A stretch of 64,000 nucleotides of DNA from assembly GCF_003173775.1 (NCBI RefSeq), contig NZ_CP029552.1:5973001-6037000 (forward strand). Reading direction: 5' to 3'. This DNA is from Methylobacterium sp. 17Sr1-1. GTDB taxonomy: Bacteria; Pseudomonadota; Alphaproteobacteria; Rhizobiales; Beijerinckiaceae. Under the pieces are notes generated by a model, which made no database searches, had not been told where the DNA came from, and saw only the letters and a program-made list of their open reading frames with translations. This document shows positions 9,338 through 17,864 of the stretch, in pieces. The translations under genes and the position numbers were made by a program. Each line of letters opens with the position of its first letter. Positions within the stretch are counted from its first letter, which is position 1.

Positions 9338-9949
9338 TCACGGCTTCCGGGCCAGGGCCAGCCCCAAACCCGCACCGAGCAGCAGTCCGCCGGTCAGCCG
9401 GTTGCGCCACCGGCCTTTCGCCAGCACGACCCGCGCCCGTCCCGCCAGCACCGCCCAGACCGCGTCGCCGGCGACCGCGAGCACCAGGAAGGTCGCGGCG
9501 AGCAGCACCAGCTGCCCGAACGGTGCGGCGTCGCGGCTGACGAATTGCGGCAGGAAGGCGCCGAAGAACAGCAGCGTCTTCGGGTTGGTCAGCGCCACCA
9601 GGAAGCCGCGCAGGGCGATGGCCCGGACGGCCCGGGGTTCCGGGGCGGTCTGGGCGAGGTCGGTCGCAGGCGCCCGCCAGGCGCGGAAGGCGAGCCAGGC
9701 GAGATAGGCGACGCCGAGCCAGCGCAGCACCTCGAACCAGGTCGCCATCACGGCCAGCATCGCCGAGAGGCCGGCGACCGTCAGCGCCAGCTGCACGGTG
9801 AGCGCCGCCCCGACGCTCGCCACGGTGACGAGGCCGTAGCGGCTGCCATGGGCGACGCTGTTGGCAACGATGAGGGCGACGTTCGGTCCCGGGATCAGGA
9901 TCAGGACGAGGGTCGCGGCGACGAAGCCGAGATAGAGGTCGAGCGGCAT
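9338..9949 (-). CDS. LysE/RhtB-family amino-acid exporter
   Basis: This 203 aa inner-membrane protein has about six hydrophobic segments. It is predicted to export amino acids or related metabolites in exchange for protons (family knowledge). The RhtB/LysE signature LILIPGPNVALIVANSVAHG lies near residues 17-36, and the second conserved patch GFLVALTNPKTLLFFGAFLPQFV lies near residue 117. Length is standard. ATG 9949 is chosen because the longer frame adds a non-hydrophobic arginine-rich leader. Substrate is not predictable. Confidence 0.9.
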   Translation of the reverse strand: MPLDLYLGFVAATLVLILIPGPNVALIVANSVAHGSRYGLVTVASVGAALTVQLALTVAGLSAMLAVMATWFEVLRWLGVAYLAWLAFRAWRAPATDLAQTAPEPRAVRAIALRGFLVALTNPKTLLFFGAFLPQFVSRDAAPFGQLVLLAATFLVLAVAGDAVWAVLAGRARVVLAKGRWRNRLTGGLLLGAGLGLALARKP

Positions 9950-10020
9950 GGCGGGAGGTGTCCGGTCGTGAACCGGACGGCAGCGTGCCATGCACGGTGC
10001 CGTCCCGCCAAGCTCGGGCT

Positions 10021-10554
10021 TTACTGCTGCGCCGGCTGGGTCGTGGTGGTGCCGGTGGCGGCCGGGACGTCCGACTTCTGGGCATCCGTCTTGGCCGCGT
10101 CCGTCTTGGCGGGCTGCTGACCGAGATAGACGTATTCCGGCGCGGCCCGCAGCTGGTCCTTGTCGGTGTTGATCACTGCCTTCAGCGTCTTGTCGTCGAC
10201 GCGGGAGACCTGCAGCGCCTCCTTGGCGACCGAGACGTACTTGGTGCCGAGGCCGAGGAAGCCGCCGACGCCGACGACGTAGGACTTCACGGCCAGGTCA
10301 GGCCCGAGCACGATGTCGGCCACCGAGCCGATCGTCTCGTTGGCGCCGTTCACGATGCTCTGGCCGATCATCTTCGAGGCCATGAGGTCGCTCGGCTCCT
10401 GCGCGACGAAGGTCGGCCGCAGGTCGTTGGCGAGGGTGGCGGGGGCGCCCGGCACGGGGGTTGGACCACTCTTGGGGCCGCTCGCATCCTGCGCCAGGCC
10501 GGCGCTGGCGCCGGCGACGAGGAGGAACGCGGCGGCGAGGAAGGGGCGAGACAT
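10021..10554 (-). CDS. Exported PRC-barrel domain protein
   Basis: The 177 aa product begins with a clear signal peptide (MSRPFLAAAFLLVAGASAGL with AQD cleavage site around residue 22). Residues 45-145 form a PRC-barrel-like domain, with ASKMIGQSIVNGANETIGSV and then VKSYVVGVGGFLGLGTKYV. The tail is Thr/Gln/Ala-rich and low in complexity. Such periplasmic PRC-barrel proteins are common in Methylobacterium and Rhizobiales, and their role is unknown. It lies upstream of the lysE-like gene on the same strand with a 71-base gap. Confidence 0.85.
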   Translation of the reverse strand: MSRPFLAAAFLLVAGASAGLAQDASGPKSGPTPVPGAPATLANDLRPTFVAQEPSDLMASKMIGQSIVNGANETIGSVADIVLGPDLAVKSYVVGVGGFLGLGTKYVSVAKEALQVSRVDDKTLKAVINTDKDQLRAAPEYVYLGQQPAKTDAAKTDAQKSDVPAATGTTTTQPAQQ

Positions 10555-10660
10555 CGTGGGCTCCGACTTCGTGCGCCCGACACGCTCGGGCGCATGATGA
10601 GTCGGTTGCGGTGCGAAAGGTTCCCTCCCGCACCCGCTTTCCCGTAGGGCAGGACCGGTT

Positions 10661-11689
10661 TCAGCCCGGCTGGCCGTGTCCTTGATCGCGGGCGATCTCG
10701 GCCTCGACCTCGGCCGGGTCGAGGTCGTAGTGCCGCGAGCAGAACTCGCAGGTGATGCCGATGCGGCCGTCCTCGCCGACGATCTCGCGGCGCTCCTCGG
10801 GCGAGAAATTGCGCACCATCCCCATCACCCGCTCGCGCGAGCAGCGGCAGGCCTCGTGCACCCCTTGCGCCTCGAACACCCGCACGCCGCGCTCGTGGAA
10901 CAGACGGTAGAGCAGGCGCTCGCTCGACACGGTGGGATCGACGAGCTCGTGATCCTCGATCGTGGCGATCAGCGACTTGGCCTCGACCCAGGCATCGTCC
11001 TCCTGCGGCCGGCTGTCGTCGAGCAGCGCGTGCCCCTCCGGCAGGTCGCCGGGCGGCAGGTCGGCGAGGCGGGCGCGGTCGGGCGAGTGCGGCAGGAACT
11101 GCACCAGCATGCCGCCGGAGCGCCAGGAATTTTCGGGCCCCTCTCCCCCACCCTCGACCTGCTCGGCGACGGCGAGGCGGACCCGGGTCGGGATCTGCTC
11201 CGACTGCCGGAAATACTGGTGCGCCGCCTCCTCGAAGCCCTGGCCCTCGAGCGCCACCACGCCCTGGTAGCGGCTCTGGGCCGAGCCCTGGTCGATGGTC
11301 ATGGCGAGGTGGCCGTGGCCCAGCAGCTGGGCGGTACCGGCGCGCGGGCCCGCCGCCGCGACGCGCCCGGCATCGAAGCGGGCGGTGGCGCGCACCCGGT
11401 CGGGCGCCTCGAAATCCACCACCACCATCTCGACCGGGCCGTCGGACTTGGTCTGGAGCTGGAACCGGCCCTCGAACTTGAGCGAGGAGCCGAGCAGCAC
11501 GGTCAGCGCCGCGGCCTCGCCGAGCAGCCGCGCGACGGTGTCGGGATAGCCGTGCCGGCGCAGGATCGTGTCGACCGAGGGGCCGAGGCGCACGACGCGG
11601 CCGCGCACGTCGAGGGGCTCGACCGCGAAGGGCAGGATCGCGTCGTCGCGGCCGTCGGGATTTTGGGAGGGGGAAGGCGTCTCGGACAT
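10661..11689 (-). CDS. hslO: Hsp33 redox-regulated chaperonin
   Basis: This 342 aa holdase chaperone is activated by oxidation of a zinc-bound cysteine cluster. The N-terminal core contains LLGEAAALTVLLGSSLKFEG, FQLQTKSDGPV and a long linker. The C-terminal redox switch has the four cysteines as CRC (EACRCSRE) and CEFC (near residues 299-330), as required. Start ATG 11689 follows a GGTGAGAG purine stretch. It lies downstream of argD-argF on the same strand but is separated by 445 bases containing a repeat. The argD-argF-hslO order is familiar from other Rhizobiales. Confidence 0.95.
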   Translation of the reverse strand: MSETPSPSQNPDGRDDAILPFAVEPLDVRGRVVRLGPSVDTILRRHGYPDTVARLLGEAAALTVLLGSSLKFEGRFQLQTKSDGPVEMVVVDFEAPDRVRATARFDAGRVAAAGPRAGTAQLLGHGHLAMTIDQGSAQSRYQGVVALEGQGFEEAAHQYFRQSEQIPTRVRLAVAEQVEGGGEGPENSWRSGGMLVQFLPHSPDRARLADLPPGDLPEGHALLDDSRPQEDDAWVEAKSLIATIEDHELVDPTVSSERLLYRLFHERGVRVFEAQGVHEACRCSRERVMGMVRNFSPEERREIVGEDGRIGITCEFCSRHYDLDPAEVEAEIARDQGHGQPG

Positions 11690-11961
11690 GCTCTCACCGC
11701 CGCCGGTCCGACGAGGGTCCGGCACTCGTGCAGGAAGAAGGTCTCCCGGCGGGGCGCCTTCCGCACGGGTCGCCGCGCGTGTCCCCGGGGGAAGCGAGAC
11801 GGCGGAGCGAGGGGCGGGAGACGCCGCGGCGAGAGACCGGCGTGCCCGATATATGGGAGGCTGAGCGATGTTTTCGAAGGGGTTATCGCCCGGTTCGAAG
11901 TCTCTGAACCTGTGTCTCTGGACCTGCCTGGCTGGTCTCGGTGCCCTGTGCCGCCCTCCCC

Positions 11962-12101
11962 GTCATCCCGGGGCCGCGAAAGCGGAACCCGGGATCCATA
12001 ACCGTGACGATGCCGGATGTGGCGGTGCGCGGTCCGACCTCGTCTGAAGCCTCGGCGGCTACGGATCCCGGGTTCTCGCCTTCGGCGAGCCCCGGGATGA
12101 C
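11962..12101. repeat. Dispersed inverted repeat (family B)
   Basis: It begins GTCATCCCGGGGCCGCGAAA and ends with CCCGGGATGAC, with internal words CGGAACCCGGGATCC and GGATCCCGGGTTCTCGCC. These words recur at 21122-21257, 44162-44302, 52084-52204, 58767-58914 and 62063-62100. Between hslO and argF it fills most of the 445-base gap; I see no gene there. Confidence 0.8.
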
Positions 12102-12133
12102 GATGGAGGGTATCGGTTTCGTCCTGCGGCTCG

Positions 12134-13081
12134 TCAGGCGACGGCGCCGAGGCACCAGGCCAGGATCCCCTTCTGGGCGTGGAGCCGGTTCTCGGCCTCG
12201 TCGAACACCACCGATTGCGGCCCGTCGATCACCTCGGCGGTGACCTCCTCGCCGCGATGCGCCGGCAGGCAGTGCATGAACACCGCGTCCTTGGCGGCGG
12301 CCCCCATCAGACGGCTATTGACCTGGTAGGGCATCAGCAGGTTGTGGCGGTGCGCCTCGTCCTCGTCGCCCATCGAGACCCAGCAATCGGTCACGACCGC
12401 GTCGGCCCCGGCCACCGCCTCGAACGGGTCGGCGGTGATGCTCAGTTCCGCGCCCTCCGCCTTGGCACGGGCGATCAGGCTCTCCGGCACCGGCAGCTCC
12501 GGCGGGCAGGCGACGTTGAGCTTGAAGTCGAACCGGGCCGCGGCGTGGGCCCAGGAGGCCAGCACGTTGTTGGAATCCCCCGACCAGGCGACGGTGCGGC
12601 CCTTGATCGGCCCGCGATGCTCCTCGAACGTCATCACGTCGGCCATGATCTGGCAGGGATGCGAGTCCTTCGTCAGGCCGTTGATAACCGGAATCGTGGC
12701 GTACTCGGCCAGTTCCAGCATCATGCCGTGATCGAGGATGCGGATCATGATCGCGTCGAGGTAGCGCGACAGGACCCGGGCGGTGTCGGCGACGGTCTCG
12801 CCGCGGCCGAGCTGCATCTCCCGGCCGGTGAGCATCAGGGTCTCGCCGCCCAGCTCCCGCATCGCCACGTCGAACGAGACGCGAGTGCGGGTCGAGGGCT
12901 TGTCGAACACCATGCCCAGAAACTTGCCGGCGAGCGGCCGTTCGGCCGGCGGCTCGCCCTTGCGCCGGCGCCGCTTCAGCTCGGCGCAGGCGTCCAGCAC
13001 CGTGCGCAGCTCGGGGCCGGAGAAGTCGGTCAGGTCGAGGAAGTGCCGGGGCGGCGGCGCGATCTTCACGGGCGCGTTCAT
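12134..13081 (-). CDS. argF: Ornithine carbamoyltransferase
   Basis: This 315 aa enzyme makes citrulline from ornithine and carbamoyl phosphate in arginine synthesis. The carbamoyl-phosphate loop [11 protein letters not shown] is near residue 55. [11 protein letters not shown] is near residue 135. The ornithine-side catalytic motif [11 protein letters not shown], with the conserved Cys, is near residue 272. The start ATG 13081 overlaps the argD stop (ATGA), so argD and argF are translationally coupled. Confidence 0.97.
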   Translation of the reverse strand: MNAPVKIAPPPRHFLDLTDFSGPELRTVLDACAELKRRRRKGEPPAERPLAGKFLGMVFDKPSTRTRVSFDVAMRELGGETLMLTGREMQLGRGETVADTARVLSRYLDAIMIRILDHGMMLELAEYATIPVINGLTKDSHPCQIMADVMTFEEHRGPIKGRTVAWSGDSNNVLASWAHAAARFDFKLNVACPPELPVPESLIARAKAEGAELSITADPFEAVAGADAVVTDCWVSMGDEDEAHRHNLLMPYQVNSRLMGAAAKDAVFMHCLPAHRGEEVTAEVIDGPQSVVFDEAENRLHAQKGILAWCLGAVA

Positions 13082-14274
13082 CACTCTGCGGCCCTCCGGC
13101 CCCTCGTTTCCATGGCGGCGCAGGCCGCCTCCAGCTTGTCCAGGGCCGCCCCCACCTCGGCCTCGCCGATGATCAGCGGCGGCAGCAGGCGCACGACGTT
13201 GTCGCCGGCCGGGATCACCAGCAGGTGCTCGTCCCGGGCAGCGGCGGCGAACTCGGTGTTGGTGACCACGAGGCGCAGGCCCATCATCAGGCCCTCGCCG
13301 CGGATCTCGTCGACGATGTCGGGATGGCGGTCCTTGAGGGAGGCGAGACGCTGCTTCAGGAGCAGGCCGGTCTGGCGCACGTGCTCCAGGAAGCCGGGGG
13401 CCAGGATGATGTCGAGCACGGCGTTGCCCACCGCCATGGCCAGCGGGTTGCCGCCGAAGGTGGTGCCGTGGGTGCCCACGACCATGCCGCGGGCCGCCTC
13501 GCTGGTGGCGAGGCAGGCGCCCATCGGGAAGCCGCCGCCGATGCCCTTGGCCGAGGACAGGATGTCCGGCGTCACGCCCGACCATTCGTGGGCGAAGAGC
13601 TTGCCGGTGCGGCCGATGCCGGTCTGGACCTCGTCCATGATCAGCATCAGGCCGTGCTCGTCGCAGAGCGAGCGCAGGGTGCGCAGCCACTCGTGCGAGA
13701 CGACGCGCAGGCCGCCCTCGCCCTGGATCGGCTCGATCATCAGGGCGGCGGTCTCGGGCGTGATCGCGGCCTTCAGGGCCTCCAGGTCGCCGAACGGCAC
13801 CTGGTCGAACCCGTCGACCTTCGGGCCGAAGCCGTCGATATACTTCTGCTGGCCGCCGGCCGCGATGGTGGCGAGCGTGCGGCCGTGGAAGGCGCCCTCG
13901 AAGGTGACGATCCGGTAGCGCTCCGGATGGCCGCCGGCGGCGTGGTACTTGCGCGCCATCTTGATGCAGGCCTCGTTGGCCTCCGCACCGGAATTGGCGA
14001 AGAACACCACGTCGGCGAAGCTCGCCTCGACGAGCCGCTGCGCCAGCCGCTCGGCCTCCGGCACCTCGAAGAGATTCGAGACGTGCCAGACCTTCTGGGC
14101 CTGCTCGGTCAGCGCGGCGACGAGGTGCGGATGGCCGTGGCCGACCGAGTTGACCGCGATGCCGGCGCCGAAATCGAGGTATCGCGAGCCGTCTCGGGCG
14201 ATAAGCCAAGCGCCCTCACCGCGCTCGAAGGACACCTTGGCCCGGGCGTAGGTCGGCAGCAGCGAGGAGGTCAC
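13081..14274 (-). CDS. argD: Acetylornithine aminotransferase
   Basis: This 397 aa PLP-dependent class III aminotransferase acts in arginine (and possibly lysine) synthesis. Visible motifs are [16 protein letters not shown] near the N-terminus, [22 protein letters not shown], the Asp-containing [12 protein letters not shown], and the PLP lysine in [13 protein letters not shown]. Start GTG 14274 has GGAGACGA just upstream and gives the usual N-terminus ([11 protein letters not shown]); the longer frame upstream is arginine-rich and passes through the promoter. A promoter and a hairpin leader lie upstream (separate entries). Confidence 0.95.
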   Translation of the reverse strand: MTSSLLPTYARAKVSFERGEGAWLIARDGSRYLDFGAGIAVNSVGHGHPHLVAALTEQAQKVWHVSNLFEVPEAERLAQRLVEASFADVVFFANSGAEANEACIKMARKYHAAGGHPERYRIVTFEGAFHGRTLATIAAGGQQKYIDGFGPKVDGFDQVPFGDLEALKAAITPETAALMIEPIQGEGGLRVVSHEWLRTLRSLCDEHGLMLIMDEVQTGIGRTGKLFAHEWSGVTPDILSSAKGIGGGFPMGACLATSEAARGMVVGTHGTTFGGNPLAMAVGNAVLDIILAPGFLEHVRQTGLLLKQRLASLKDRHPDIVDEIRGEGLMMGLRLVVTNTEFAAAARDEHLLVIPAGDNVVRLLPPLIIGEAEVGAALDKLEAACAAMETRGRRAAE

Positions 14275-14312
14275 GATCTCGTCTCCGTCGCGGTCGAGTG
14301 AGTCGGTCGACC

Positions 14313-14344
14313 GGAAAACAAAGCGCCGCCTCGAAGGGCGGCGC
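14313..14344 (-). promoter_or_regulatory. Terminator-like hairpin in the argD leader
   Basis: Reading the minus strand, GCGCCGCC and GGCGGCGC (14344-14337 and 14330-14323) form a perfect 8-bp stem around a six-base loop, followed directly by TTTGTTTTCC. It lies between the putative promoter at 14351-14378 and the argD start, about 40 bases upstream of the start codon. It could be an attenuator, a stabilising 5' stem-loop, or a terminator of something initiating further upstream. Confidence 0.5.
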
Positions 14345-14350
14345 GCGCGG

Positions 14351-14378
14351 ATACTATGGAACGAGCGCGCTGTGTCAA
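14351..14378 (-). promoter_or_regulatory. Putative sigma-70-type promoter of argD-argF
   Basis: On the minus strand TTGACA (14378-14373) is separated by 16 bases from TAGTAT (14356-14351). The expected transcription start is about 14344, at the foot of the leader hairpin. The -35 is a perfect consensus; the -10 matches four of six. Confidence 0.5.
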
Positions 14379-14573
14379 CGCCGCGCCTTGAAGATGACGC
14401 CGAGATGACAGCGGAAGGTCCCCTCGCCCGGGGTTGCGGCGGGACTTCCTTCCGGGCACAGACCCTCGGGCGGCCGGTCCCGGCCGCGCCGCGGCGGGGG
14501 CGCCGCGGGACGACGGACCGGCCCGACATGCCCGGCGGCGACGCCCGGGCGGGCCTGGTGGGAGACCAGACAG

Positions 14574-15047
14574 ATGAGCGCGACCCTCGACCGCCTGAAG
14601 GAGCTCGGCCTCACCCTGCCGCCGGCCGCGGCACCCGTGGCGAACTACGTCGGCTTCCAGCGCAGCGGCAACCTGGTGGTGATCTCTGGCCAGCTGCCCT
14701 TCAACGCCCAGGGCCAGATCGATCCGGCCCACAAGGGCAAGGTCGGGGCCCAGGTCTCGCCGGAGGCGGCGGCCGAGGCCGCACGGCACTGCGCCCTCAA
14801 CGTGCTGGCGCAGCTGCGCGCGGCGGCCGGCAACCTCGACGACGCGGTGGTGGCCTGCTTGCGGCTGGGCGGCTTCATCAACACGGCGCCGGGCTTCTCG
14901 GCGGTGGCGGGCGTGATGAACGGCGCCTCCGACCTGATGGTGCAGGTGCTGGGCGAGCGCGGCCGCCACGCCCGCTCGACGATCGGCGTCGCCGAGCTGC
15001 CGCTCGACGCCGTGGTCGAGGTCGAGGGCCTGTTCGAGGTTCGCTGA
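14574..15047 (+). CDS. RidA/YjgF family protein
   Basis: This 157 aa protein belongs to the Rid family; the archetype RidA deaminates reactive enamine/imine intermediates released by PLP enzymes. Visible features are [19 protein letters not shown] near residue 25, the internal [21 protein letters not shown], and the C-terminal [19 protein letters not shown]. At this position RidA proper has an essential Arg; an Arg (R137) is present in ARSTIGV. It is longer than RidA (about 128 aa) and fits the roughly 155 aa subgroup. A GGGAGA lies just before ATG 14574. A hairpin terminator follows the stop. Confidence 0.9.
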   Translation: MSATLDRLKELGLTLPPAAAPVANYVGFQRSGNLVVISGQLPFNAQGQIDPAHKGKVGAQVSPEAAAEAARHCALNVLAQLRAAAGNLDDAVVACLRLGGFINTAPGFSAVAGVMNGASDLMVQVLGERGRHARSTIGVAELPLDAVVEVEGLFEVR

Positions 15048-15101
15048 CGAGAACAGCTCCCGATCGCGCCGCGACCGGGCGCTGTTCTCGATCTTTGGTT
15101 T
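15048..15101 (+). terminator. Hairpin terminator after the ridA-like gene
   Basis: A 10-bp perfect stem, CGAGAACAGC (15048-15057) with GCTGTTCTCG (15081-15090), starts one base after the stop codon. It is followed by a T-rich ATCTTTGGTTT. Confidence 0.6.
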
Positions 15102-15152
15102 GTCGCATTGTCTGCGACGAACCGGTGTCCACTTCGTCGGGAAAATGCTTCG

Positions 15153-15920
15153 ATGAACGACCGCCTCGCCCCCGACTGGCTGACCGCCCGCCCGATCGCC
15201 CATCGCGGCCTGCACGACCGCAACGCCGGCATCCCCGAGAACACCATCGCGGCGGCGGAGGCCGCGATCGCCGGCGGCTACGCGATCGAGTGCGACGTCC
15301 AGCTCAGCCGGGACGGCGAGGCGATGGTCTTTCACGATGCCGGCCTCGGCCGGCTCACCGGGACTGAGGGCCTCGTGCGCGAGCGCGACGCCGCCGCTCT
15401 CGGGCAGCTGACGGTGCTCGGCAGCGCCGAGCGCGTGCCCACCCTGGCGGAGTTCCTGCAGACCATCGCCGGGCGCACGCCGCTCGTCGTCGAGGTGAAG
15501 ACCCGGTTCGACGGCGACCTGGCGCTCGCCCGCCGCACCGCGGAGATCGTCGCGGCGCATGTTGCCGCCGATGGCGGCCCGGTGGCGCTGAAGTCGTTCG
15601 ATCCCGCCATCGTCGGGGGGCTCGCCGAGCTCGCGCCCGGGATCCCGCGCGGCATCGTGGCGGAGAGCCGCCACGACGACCCGGGCTACGCCTCGCTGAC
15701 CGAGGCGCAGCGGCACGGACTGGCGCACCTGCTGCACTTTTCCGAGAGCCGCCCGGACTTCCTGTCCTGGCGCGTCGACGACCTGCCGAACGCCGCGACC
15801 CATCTCTGCCGCCTGCTCGGCCGCATGCCGGTGATGACTTGGACCGTGCGGACCGAGGCGCAGGTGCGGCTCGCGCGGGCGCATGCCGACCAGATGGTGT
15901 TCGAGGGTTTTCGGGCCTGA
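15153..15920 (+). CDS. Glycerophosphodiester phosphodiesterase
   Basis: This 255 aa TIM-barrel enzyme hydrolyses glycerophosphodiesters to sn-glycerol 3-phosphate and an alcohol. It shows the GDPD signatures AHRGLHDRN near residue 16 (first catalytic His), ENT, the metal-binding ECDVQLSRDGEAMVFHDAGL (second His), and VVEVKTRFDGD. The C-terminus has MTWTVRTEAQV, the typical last strand. No signal peptide, so cytoplasmic. ATG 15153 gives the expected N-terminus; the longer frame begins in the preceding terminator region. Confidence 0.93.
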   Translation: MNDRLAPDWLTARPIAHRGLHDRNAGIPENTIAAAEAAIAGGYAIECDVQLSRDGEAMVFHDAGLGRLTGTEGLVRERDAAALGQLTVLGSAERVPTLAEFLQTIAGRTPLVVEVKTRFDGDLALARRTAEIVAAHVAADGGPVALKSFDPAIVGGLAELAPGIPRGIVAESRHDDPGYASLTEAQRHGLAHLLHFSESRPDFLSWRVDDLPNAATHLCRLLGRMPVMTWTVRTEAQVRLARAHADQMVFEGFRA

Positions 15921-15948
15921 CGGCTCAAGTGCTCTCGAGCCTCACGGC

Positions 15949-16191
15949 TCATGGCCGCGCCGGATCCTGGAACCAGGCATAGCGCGGCGCCATCCCGGGA
16001 AACGGGGTCGGCGGGATCTCGGTGCTCAGCGCGTCCGCCACGGCGTCGGCCTCGTCCATGGCGAGGCCGACCTGCAGCACCTCGTCGATCACCGCGGTGG
16101 CGCCGGTGCGCACGTCGTAGACCGTCCAGCCGGCGCGGTCGCGGCGGATGTCGTAGCGGATGACGTCGTGATGGATGGTCTGGATCGACAT
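15949..16191 (-). CDS. Small conserved-looking hypothetical protein (80 aa)
   Basis: I do not recognise a named family. The 80 aa product is acidic and compact, with RYDIRRDRAGWTVYDVRTG near residue 12 and a helix rich in Asp/Ala (AMDEADAVADALS) near residue 44. It ends PRYAWFQDPARP. The WTVYDVRTG-type beta strand pair recalls small DUF2188-like proteins, but that is only an impression. It is convergent with the GDPD gene, 28 bases apart. Confidence 0.6.
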   Translation of the reverse strand: MSIQTIHHDVIRYDIRRDRAGWTVYDVRTGATAVIDEVLQVGLAMDEADAVADALSTEIPPTPFPGMAPRYAWFQDPARP

Positions 16192-16353
16192 GGCGGACGT
16201 CCCGGCTGGTGGTGAAGCTTTAGGGTTGGTGAGGGCGTGCTCGATGTGCCGGCGCGCACGCGGCGCGACGGGTGAGGGAAGCCGAAGAGTTGCAGGTGGA
16301 CCGCGACGCCGAACCCCTCCCCCCTCTGCGGGGGAAGGTTCGGGTGGGCGCCC

Positions 16354-16584
16354 TCACGGCCACCTTGTCTCCCCGCTTGGCCCCGCCCGCACGTAGCCAC
16401 GGGAGATCAGCCGGTCCCTCTGGCGCGTCCGCCGCTCGGCTTCGCCGAGATCGGCCAGCGCGTCGGCGATCGCCCGGCGCAGCGCGAGGCCCGCATCGCC
16501 CCCGGCGGCCGTGAGATAAGCGACCGCGATCGTCTCGACGCCGGGCGCCCGCCCGTCCCGTCGTTCCGCCGGCTCGTGACTCAT
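16354..16584 (-). CDS. Small hypothetical protein (76 aa) with a LexA-like box upstream
   Basis: The 76 aa product is Arg/Ala-rich and probably helical, with LALRRAIADALADLGEAERR in the middle followed by RDRLISRGYVRAG. I do not recognise the family. The start is ATG 16584. A GTTC-N7-GTTC direct repeat lies 49-63 bases upstream on the coding strand (separate entry), which would suggest DNA-damage control if functional. No other gene lies in the same operon. Confidence 0.5.
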   Translation of the reverse strand: MSHEPAERRDGRAPGVETIAVAYLTAAGGDAGLALRRAIADALADLGEAERRTRQRDRLISRGYVRAGPSGETRWP

Positions 16585-16632
16585 GGATCTGGCTCGCCGC
16601 TGCACGAAGCCGGCCGCCGCCGACTCACGTTA

Positions 16633-16647
16633 GAACATAACGTGAAC
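16633..16647 (-). promoter_or_regulatory. Candidate LexA (SOS) box
   Basis: The minus strand reads GTTC-ACGTTAT-GTTC, matching the alphaproteobacterial LexA consensus GTTC-N7-GTTC. It lies upstream of the 76 aa gene. Eight fixed bases are expected about twice by chance in 64 kb counting both strands, so position is the main support. Confidence 0.35.
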
Positions 16648-16736
16648 AAGCCACGGCGAGGCCGTCCCGGTCAAGCTGCGTTCGTGCCTGCGCCAGCTGA
16701 TATGGCAGGCGGTGTGAATAACGGGGAGAGCGGCGC

Positions 16737-17624
16737 TCAGGGGGCCCGCGTCGCCTCCGGATCGCCGGCGCGCACCGGCGCCTCGACGTAGCGCCCCTGC
16801 TCCGGCACCGCCACCGCCGCGAAGTCGCGGGCGAGGTCGTGCAGGGCCTGGCGCAGGCCCGGGCCGTGCAGGGGACGGCCGTGGCCGGTGAGCGCCAGTT
16901 CCGGCTCGAGCTGCGCCAGAACCTCGACCGAGCGCCGGGCGGCGTCCCAGTCGGTGGTGAGGTAGCGCGGCGGGCCGTGCATCTCGGGCGCCTGGGTGGC
17001 GACGGCGTAGACCGATTCCTGCGCCGTCGTGACGAAGGCGTCGCCGGCGATCAGCGCCCGGTCGGCGGCGCGCCAGAGCGAGACGTGGCCGGGGGAATGA
17101 CCCGGGGTGTGAATCCAGCGCCAGCCCGGCAGCGGCGGCACGCCGCCATCCTCCGGCAGCAGGCGCAGGCGTGCGCCGACATCGACCGGCTTCGTCGGGA
17201 ACAGCGGCGAGAGCCGGGCGACGAGACCGCCGCCGACGCTCGGGTCCGGGGCCGGATAGGCGGCGCTGCCGTCGAGATAGGGGCGCTCCAGGGGATGGGC
17301 CCAGACGGGGACGTCCCAGGCCTCGGCGAGGTCCTCCAGCACCCCGACATGATCGAAATGGCCGTGGGTGAGGACGATTGCCGCCGGCCGGGCCCCTGCG
17401 CCGAACCGCGCCGCCGCGGCCGCTTCGATGGCACCACGCGACCCCATGATCCCGGCATCGACCAGCACCCAGCCGCGGTCGCCGGCGCCGGGCGCGCCGA
17501 GATACGCGACGTTGACGAGGACGTGGCGCTGGTAGGCGAGGTCGGGGCGCAAGCCGTGTGTGCCGTCCGGGCCGGCGGGCTCGTCGGAGACCGAATCGGG
17601 GCCGATCGGGATCTGCTGGGTCAT
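16737..17624 (-). CDS. Metallo-beta-lactamase-fold hydrolase
   Basis: This 295 aa metal-dependent hydrolase of the glyoxalase II/MBL superfamily has HGHFDHVG (HxHxDH) near residue 91, HTPGHSPGHVSLW near residue 172, AGDAFVTT near residue 194 and a late TGHGRPLHG near residue 246, the full set of metal ligands. The substrate is not predictable; such proteins are often annotated as thiolesterases or lactonases. The ATG at 17624 is chosen because the upstream extension is low-complexity and runs into the AT-richer region before the autotransporter gene. No signal peptide is visible. Confidence 0.88.
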   Translation of the reverse strand: MTQQIPIGPDSVSDEPAGPDGTHGLRPDLAYQRHVLVNVAYLGAPGAGDRGWVLVDAGIMGSRGAIEAAAAARFGAGARPAAIVLTHGHFDHVGVLEDLAEAWDVPVWAHPLERPYLDGSAAYPAPDPSVGGGLVARLSPLFPTKPVDVGARLRLLPEDGGVPPLPGWRWIHTPGHSPGHVSLWRAADRALIAGDAFVTTAQESVYAVATQAPEMHGPPRYLTTDWDAARRSVEVLAQLEPELALTGHGRPLHGPGLRQALHDLARDFAAVAVPEQGRYVEAPVRAGDPEATRAP

Positions 17625-17864
17625 GCCGGCACCTCGCGACGGGACTGCCCGGCTCAATGCCCCCAAGGAGTATCGGTTCCCGCCCGCGGCTCCGGCGCGG
17701 GCCGGTTTCGTGACGTTTCTGCCACGGGGCGCGGGAAATACACGATTGCGAAACGTTCGCGGCCCCAATCGGGCTTTTTCGCGGCTAGCATCGTTGTCGG
17801 CGCCGAGGCGCGTCGTCCTTGAAGAAGAAGTCGCCACAGACCGCGGCCAAATCGAGGCAATTTG

